This document shows, piece after piece, positions 14,499 through 16,676 of a stretch of DNA of 16,676 bases. A model generated the notes under the pieces. The model was given only the letters and a program-made list of their open reading frames with translations. It ran no database searches and was not told where the DNA came from. The stretch lies in NCBI GenBank assembly GCA_016650315.1, contig JAENVZ010000026.1:1-16676 (forward strand), written 5' to 3'. The stretch comes from Alphaproteobacteria bacterium (lineage in GTDB: Bacteria > Pseudomonadota > Alphaproteobacteria > Sphingomonadales > Sphingomonadaceae). Positions within the stretch are counted from its first letter, which is position 1. Each line of letters starts with the position of its first letter. A program made the translations under genes and the position numbers.

Positions 14499-14599
14499 TC
14501 CGGCTGCGTCCGATGCGGATCAATCTGGACAGATGCGCGTTTGGCCTGCGACGGGAGTGGACGCTTGCCAGTCTCGTTCCATATGCAAGGAGAGCAAGG

Positions 14600-14953
14600 A
14601 TGAGCTACATTGATGGTTTCGTGGTCCCTGTGCCTGCCGGAAAGAAGGAAGCTTATAGGAAAATGGCGACCGAAATGGCCCCGATTTTCAAGGAATATGG
14701 CGCGGAGCGGATTGTAGAGTGCTGGGGCGACGACCTGCCGGTTGGAAAGGTCAATGATTTCCGCACGGCTGTCATTGCCACGGAGAAAGAAAATGTCGTG
14801 TTTTCGTGGGTTGTCTGGCCTTCGAAAGAGGCGCGGGACGCGGGCAATCAGAAAATCATGGCCGATCCGCGCATGAAGCCGGCCGGCGAGATGCCCTTTG
14901 ATGGCAAGCGGTTGATTTTTGGCGGTTTCGAAACGCTGGTCGAAACGAACTGA
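14600..14953 (+). CDS. DUF1428 domain-containing protein (YbaA-like)
   Basis: A 117-residue cytoplasmic protein of the DUF1428 family, whose biochemical role is not known. The N-terminus SYIDGFVVPVPAGKKEAYRKMA and the C-terminus PFDGKRLIFGGFE are family signatures, and the length is normal. The ATG at 14600 is set by a clear AAGGAG about 7 nt upstream; the frame is open further upstream but that part overlaps the nucleotidyltransferase gene. A 101-bp gap and its own strong ribosome site suggest it need not belong to the upstream set. It converges on rnhA across a palindromic repeat. Confidence 0.9.
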   Translation: MSYIDGFVVPVPAGKKEAYRKMATEMAPIFKEYGAERIVECWGDDLPVGKVNDFRTAVIATEKENVVFSWVVWPSKEARDAGNQKIMADPRMKPAGEMPFDGKRLIFGGFETLVETN

Positions 14954-14994
14954 TACCACATTGCGTTATGAATGGCTCATACTGGGTCATAACT

Positions 14995-15113
14995 CCGTTT
15001 GGTTCGAGAAGGCGTATCGAGAACTGATTGCCGCACGCGATTTCTCGACTTCGGTTCTCGACTGCGCTCGAACCTCCGCTCGAAACAAACGGGGTAGTGA
15101 GAGTCCGCTACCC
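14995..15113. repeat. Composite palindromic intergenic repeat
   Basis: Outer arms CCGTTTGGTTCGAG (14995-15008) and CTCGAAACAAACGG (15079-15092) pair at 13 of 14 positions. Inside, TCGAGAAC (15017-15024) pairs with GTTCTCGA (15054-15061). A separate hairpin, GGGTAG/CTACCC (15092-15097 with 15108-15113), follows directly. The region fills the gap between the converging DUF1428 and rnhA genes and looks like the TCGA-rich repeats frequent between sphingomonad genes. It may act as a transcript end for both sides. No open reading frame of note lies here. Confidence 0.6.
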
Positions 15114-15162
15114 ACCCCTATCGGTCATTCTCAATGAACTTTGGTTACAGATGACTAGCCGG

Positions 15163-15597
15163 TTATCGCGCTATTGCCATTGCGGCGTTGCTGGCCAACT
15201 GGTCCGCGCGTTCGTTTTCCGGGTGGCCACTATGACCCTTTACCCATTGCCATTCAATCGTGTGGCGGCGAGTCGCCTCCAATAGCGCCTGCCACAGATC
15301 GGCGTTCTTCACCGGCTTGCGGTCGGCGGTGCGCCAGCCATTTTTCTGCCAGCCAAAGATCCATTTGGTGATGCCATCCTTCACATAATTGCTGTCCGTG
15401 GACAGGATGACCTGGCAGGGACGTTTCAGGGCGTTGAGCGCCTCGATCGCGGCCATCAACTCCATACGGTTGTTGGTGGTGTTACTCTCTCCGCCGGACA
15501 GTTCCTTTTCCGTTTCGCCATAGCGAATGAGCGCGCCCCAGCCGCCGGGTCCCGGATTGCCCTTGCACGCGCCGTCAGTAAAAATCTCCACGGTCAT
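15163..15597 (-). CDS. rnhA: Ribonuclease HI
   Basis: Cytoplasmic endonuclease that degrades the RNA strand of RNA-DNA hybrids. The 144 residues match the bacterial RNase HI length. The catalytic set is complete: D8 ([17 protein letters not shown]), E46 ([10 protein letters not shown]), D68 (ILSTDSNYV) and D132 (NERADQLA), with the flexible-loop H122 in VKGHSGH. The basic handle region [20 protein letters not shown] is present. Its start overlaps the thrB stop by 4 bp (ATGA on the minus strand), so it is translationally coupled to thrB in an ispH-thrB-rnhA series. The C-terminus (NAAMAIAR) is normal. Confidence 0.97.
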   Translation of the reverse strand: MTVEIFTDGACKGNPGPGGWGALIRYGETEKELSGGESNTTNNRMELMAAIEALNALKRPCQVILSTDSNYVKDGITKWIFGWQKNGWRTADRKPVKNADLWQALLEATRRHTIEWQWVKGHSGHPENERADQLASNAAMAIAR

Positions 15598-16556
15598 GCG
15601 CCAGTCAATTCGCCTGATTTTGCATTGGCATAGAAATCCAGCCGGCGCAGAAATGCGAGCGGGTCCTTGCGCGTTACCAGCGCGCCGGGCGGCGTGTTGA
15701 TCCAGTCATAGGCGCGTGTCAGCATGAAACGCAGCGCTGCACCCCGGCATAAGGTGGGAAAGGCCTGTCGCTCTTCTTCGCTCAGACCGAAAGCCTCATC
15801 ATAGCCTTTGACCAGCGCCGCGCCGCGATCCGCATGATAGTTGTTGCCGTCGACATCGAAGCACCAGGCGGCGTGGGTCACGGCAAGGTCATAGGCGCGC
15901 ACATCGGTGCAACTGAAATAAAAATCGATGAGGCCCGTTACGTCATCGCCGTGCATCAGCACATTGTCGGGAAACAGATCGGCGTGGATGACGGCATGGG
16001 GCAGGGCGGTTGGCCAGTGTGCATCCATATAGGCAAGTTCTTCAGCGACGCGGCGGGCCAGGCCAGGCGCTATATCATCGAAATGCGCGCCGTATTTGTC
16101 CGCCAGATCATGCCAGCCCGCAAGGTCGAGGGCATTGGCGCGTCGGCCTGAAAAATCGGCGGCCGCTGCGTGCAGTCCGCCCAGAGCGCATCCGGCGGCG
16201 TGGCTTTGCGCGGGTGTCGGCTCGGTCACTGAAATGCCGGTCAGGAATTCAATAAGGCAGGCGGGGCGTCCGGCAAGCTGTTGCAGTTGATTGCCCTCAC
16301 GATCGGCAATGAAGCGTGGCACCTTGCACCCACGTCCGGCCAGATGGTCGAGCAGGTCCATGAAAAAGGGCAGGTCCGCCTCATTCACCCGCTTTTCGTA
16401 GAGGGTCAGGATGAAGCGATCGCTGGTGGTTTCCAGCAAGTAATTACTGTTTTCGACGCCCTCGGCAATGCCTTTGGCCGACAGCAGTTCGCCGACATCG
16501 TAGCGTGTCAGGAAATCGGCCATGTCTTCGGCCGGGACGTGCGTATAGACCGCCAT
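15594..16556 (-). CDS. thrB: Homoserine kinase (APH-fold type)
   Basis: Phosphorylates L-homoserine to O-phosphohomoserine in threonine synthesis. It is the 320-residue aminoglycoside-phosphotransferase-fold form used by alphaproteobacteria, not the GHMP form of E. coli. Visible features are the start [21 protein letters not shown], the ATP-site lysine in LTLYEKR (K55), the catalytic loop [12 protein letters not shown] (H191, D193, N198) and the metal-binding LIDFYFSC (D211). Length is normal. It begins 6 nt after the ispH stop; the nearest ribosome site is GGAGG 12 nt upstream inside ispH. It overlaps rnhA by 4 bp. Confidence 0.95.
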   Translation of the reverse strand: MAVYTHVPAEDMADFLTRYDVGELLSAKGIAEGVENSNYLLETTSDRFILTLYEKRVNEADLPFFMDLLDHLAGRGCKVPRFIADREGNQLQQLAGRPACLIEFLTGISVTEPTPAQSHAAGCALGGLHAAAADFSGRRANALDLAGWHDLADKYGAHFDDIAPGLARRVAEELAYMDAHWPTALPHAVIHADLFPDNVLMHGDDVTGLIDFYFSCTDVRAYDLAVTHAAWCFDVDGNNYHADRGAALVKGYDEAFGLSEEERQAFPTLCRGAALRFMLTRAYDWINTPPGALVTRKDPLAFLRRLDFYANAKSGELTGA

Positions 16557-16562
16557 GCGCGC

Positions 16563-16676
16563 TTATGCCGCCTCCAGCCCGCGGGGTAGTTTGAAGGCGA
16601 TACTTTCACGCGCCGTTTCCACCTGTTCCTCGGTAATGGCGAAGCGTTCGCCCAGATGATCGACGACTTCGCGCAC
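16563..16676 (-). CDS. ispH: 4-hydroxy-3-methylbut-2-enyl diphosphate reductase, C-terminal 37 residues (partial)
   Basis: The right edge cuts this gene; only the last 37 residues and the TAA stop are visible. The tail reads VREVVDHLGERFAITEEQVETARESIAFKLPRGL in short runs, matching the IspH C-terminus, where V-x-E-V-I-x-x-L is followed by a V-E-T/E stretch and F-x-LP-x-L. IspH is the iron-sulfur enzyme of the last step of the MEP isoprenoid pathway. The call rests on this short tail plus the thrB-rnhA neighbours that commonly follow ispH in sphingomonads. Confidence 0.8.
   Translation of the reverse strand: MREVVDHLGERFAITEEQVETARESIAFKLPRGLEAA

Noticed and set aside
1..16676. CRISPR array, tRNA, rRNA, insertion sequence or prophage genes
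   Set aside because: No regularly spaced repeats, RNA-gene sequence or transposase/integrase motif was recognised on either strand.

Overview
The window reads as chromosomal DNA of an alphaproteobacterium, most likely a sphingomonad (Sphingobium/Sphingomonas type). The reasons are the gene neighbourhoods (ispH-thrB-rnhA; pgsA-moaD-moaE; phoR-pstSCAB-phoU-phoB), the long alphaproteobacterial forms of PstA and PstC, CtrA-type sites, and a dispersed palindrome of a kind common between alphaproteobacterial genes. No transposase, tRNA, rRNA or CRISPR array was seen. Gene density is high and no gene-free stretch exceeds about 250 bp.

Layout. (1) 1-1200, minus: N-terminal 400 residues of a TonB-dependent receptor resembling the ZnuD zinc receptors, with a Zur-like palindrome inside its probable promoter. 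(2) 1445-1606, plus: a tiny gene for a single-span membrane protein, preceded by an exact CtrA-type box and a CtrA half-site. (3) 1631-1730: two nested palindromes next to (4) a minus-strand LplT-like MFS transporter. (5) 3150-4417, plus: pgsA, moaD and moaE, tightly packed. (6) 4422-11790, minus: a complete phosphate-starvation locus transcribed phoR, pstS, pstC, pstA, pstB, phoU, phoB. A three-repeat PHO box overlaps the end of phoR and a hairpin separates pstS from pstC. (7) 11901-14498, plus: a four-gene set made of a Tat-exported 141-residue protein of unknown function, a PqqD-like protein, an HprK-related kinase and a nucleotidyltransferase. The last three match the combination called the HPr-rel-A system. 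(8) 14600-14953, plus: a DUF1428 protein. (9) A palindromic repeat, then rnhA, thrB and the end of ispH on the minus strand.

How the genes work together. PstSCAB imports phosphate. PhoU links transporter state to the PhoR/PhoB two-component pair, and PhoB should act on the PHO box upstream of pstS, giving a self-reinforcing locus bracketed by its own sensor and regulator. PgsA makes phosphatidylglycerolphosphate, and the divergent LplT-like protein probably moves lysophospholipids. MoaD and MoaE build the molybdopterin dithiolene.

The least understood part is the PqqD/HprK-like/nucleotidyltransferase set. By analogy with lasso-peptide phosphorylation, its most economical reading is a phosphotransfer system that modifies a peptide or protein. 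The Tat-exported protein directly upstream is the obvious candidate partner, but nothing in the sequence proves this.
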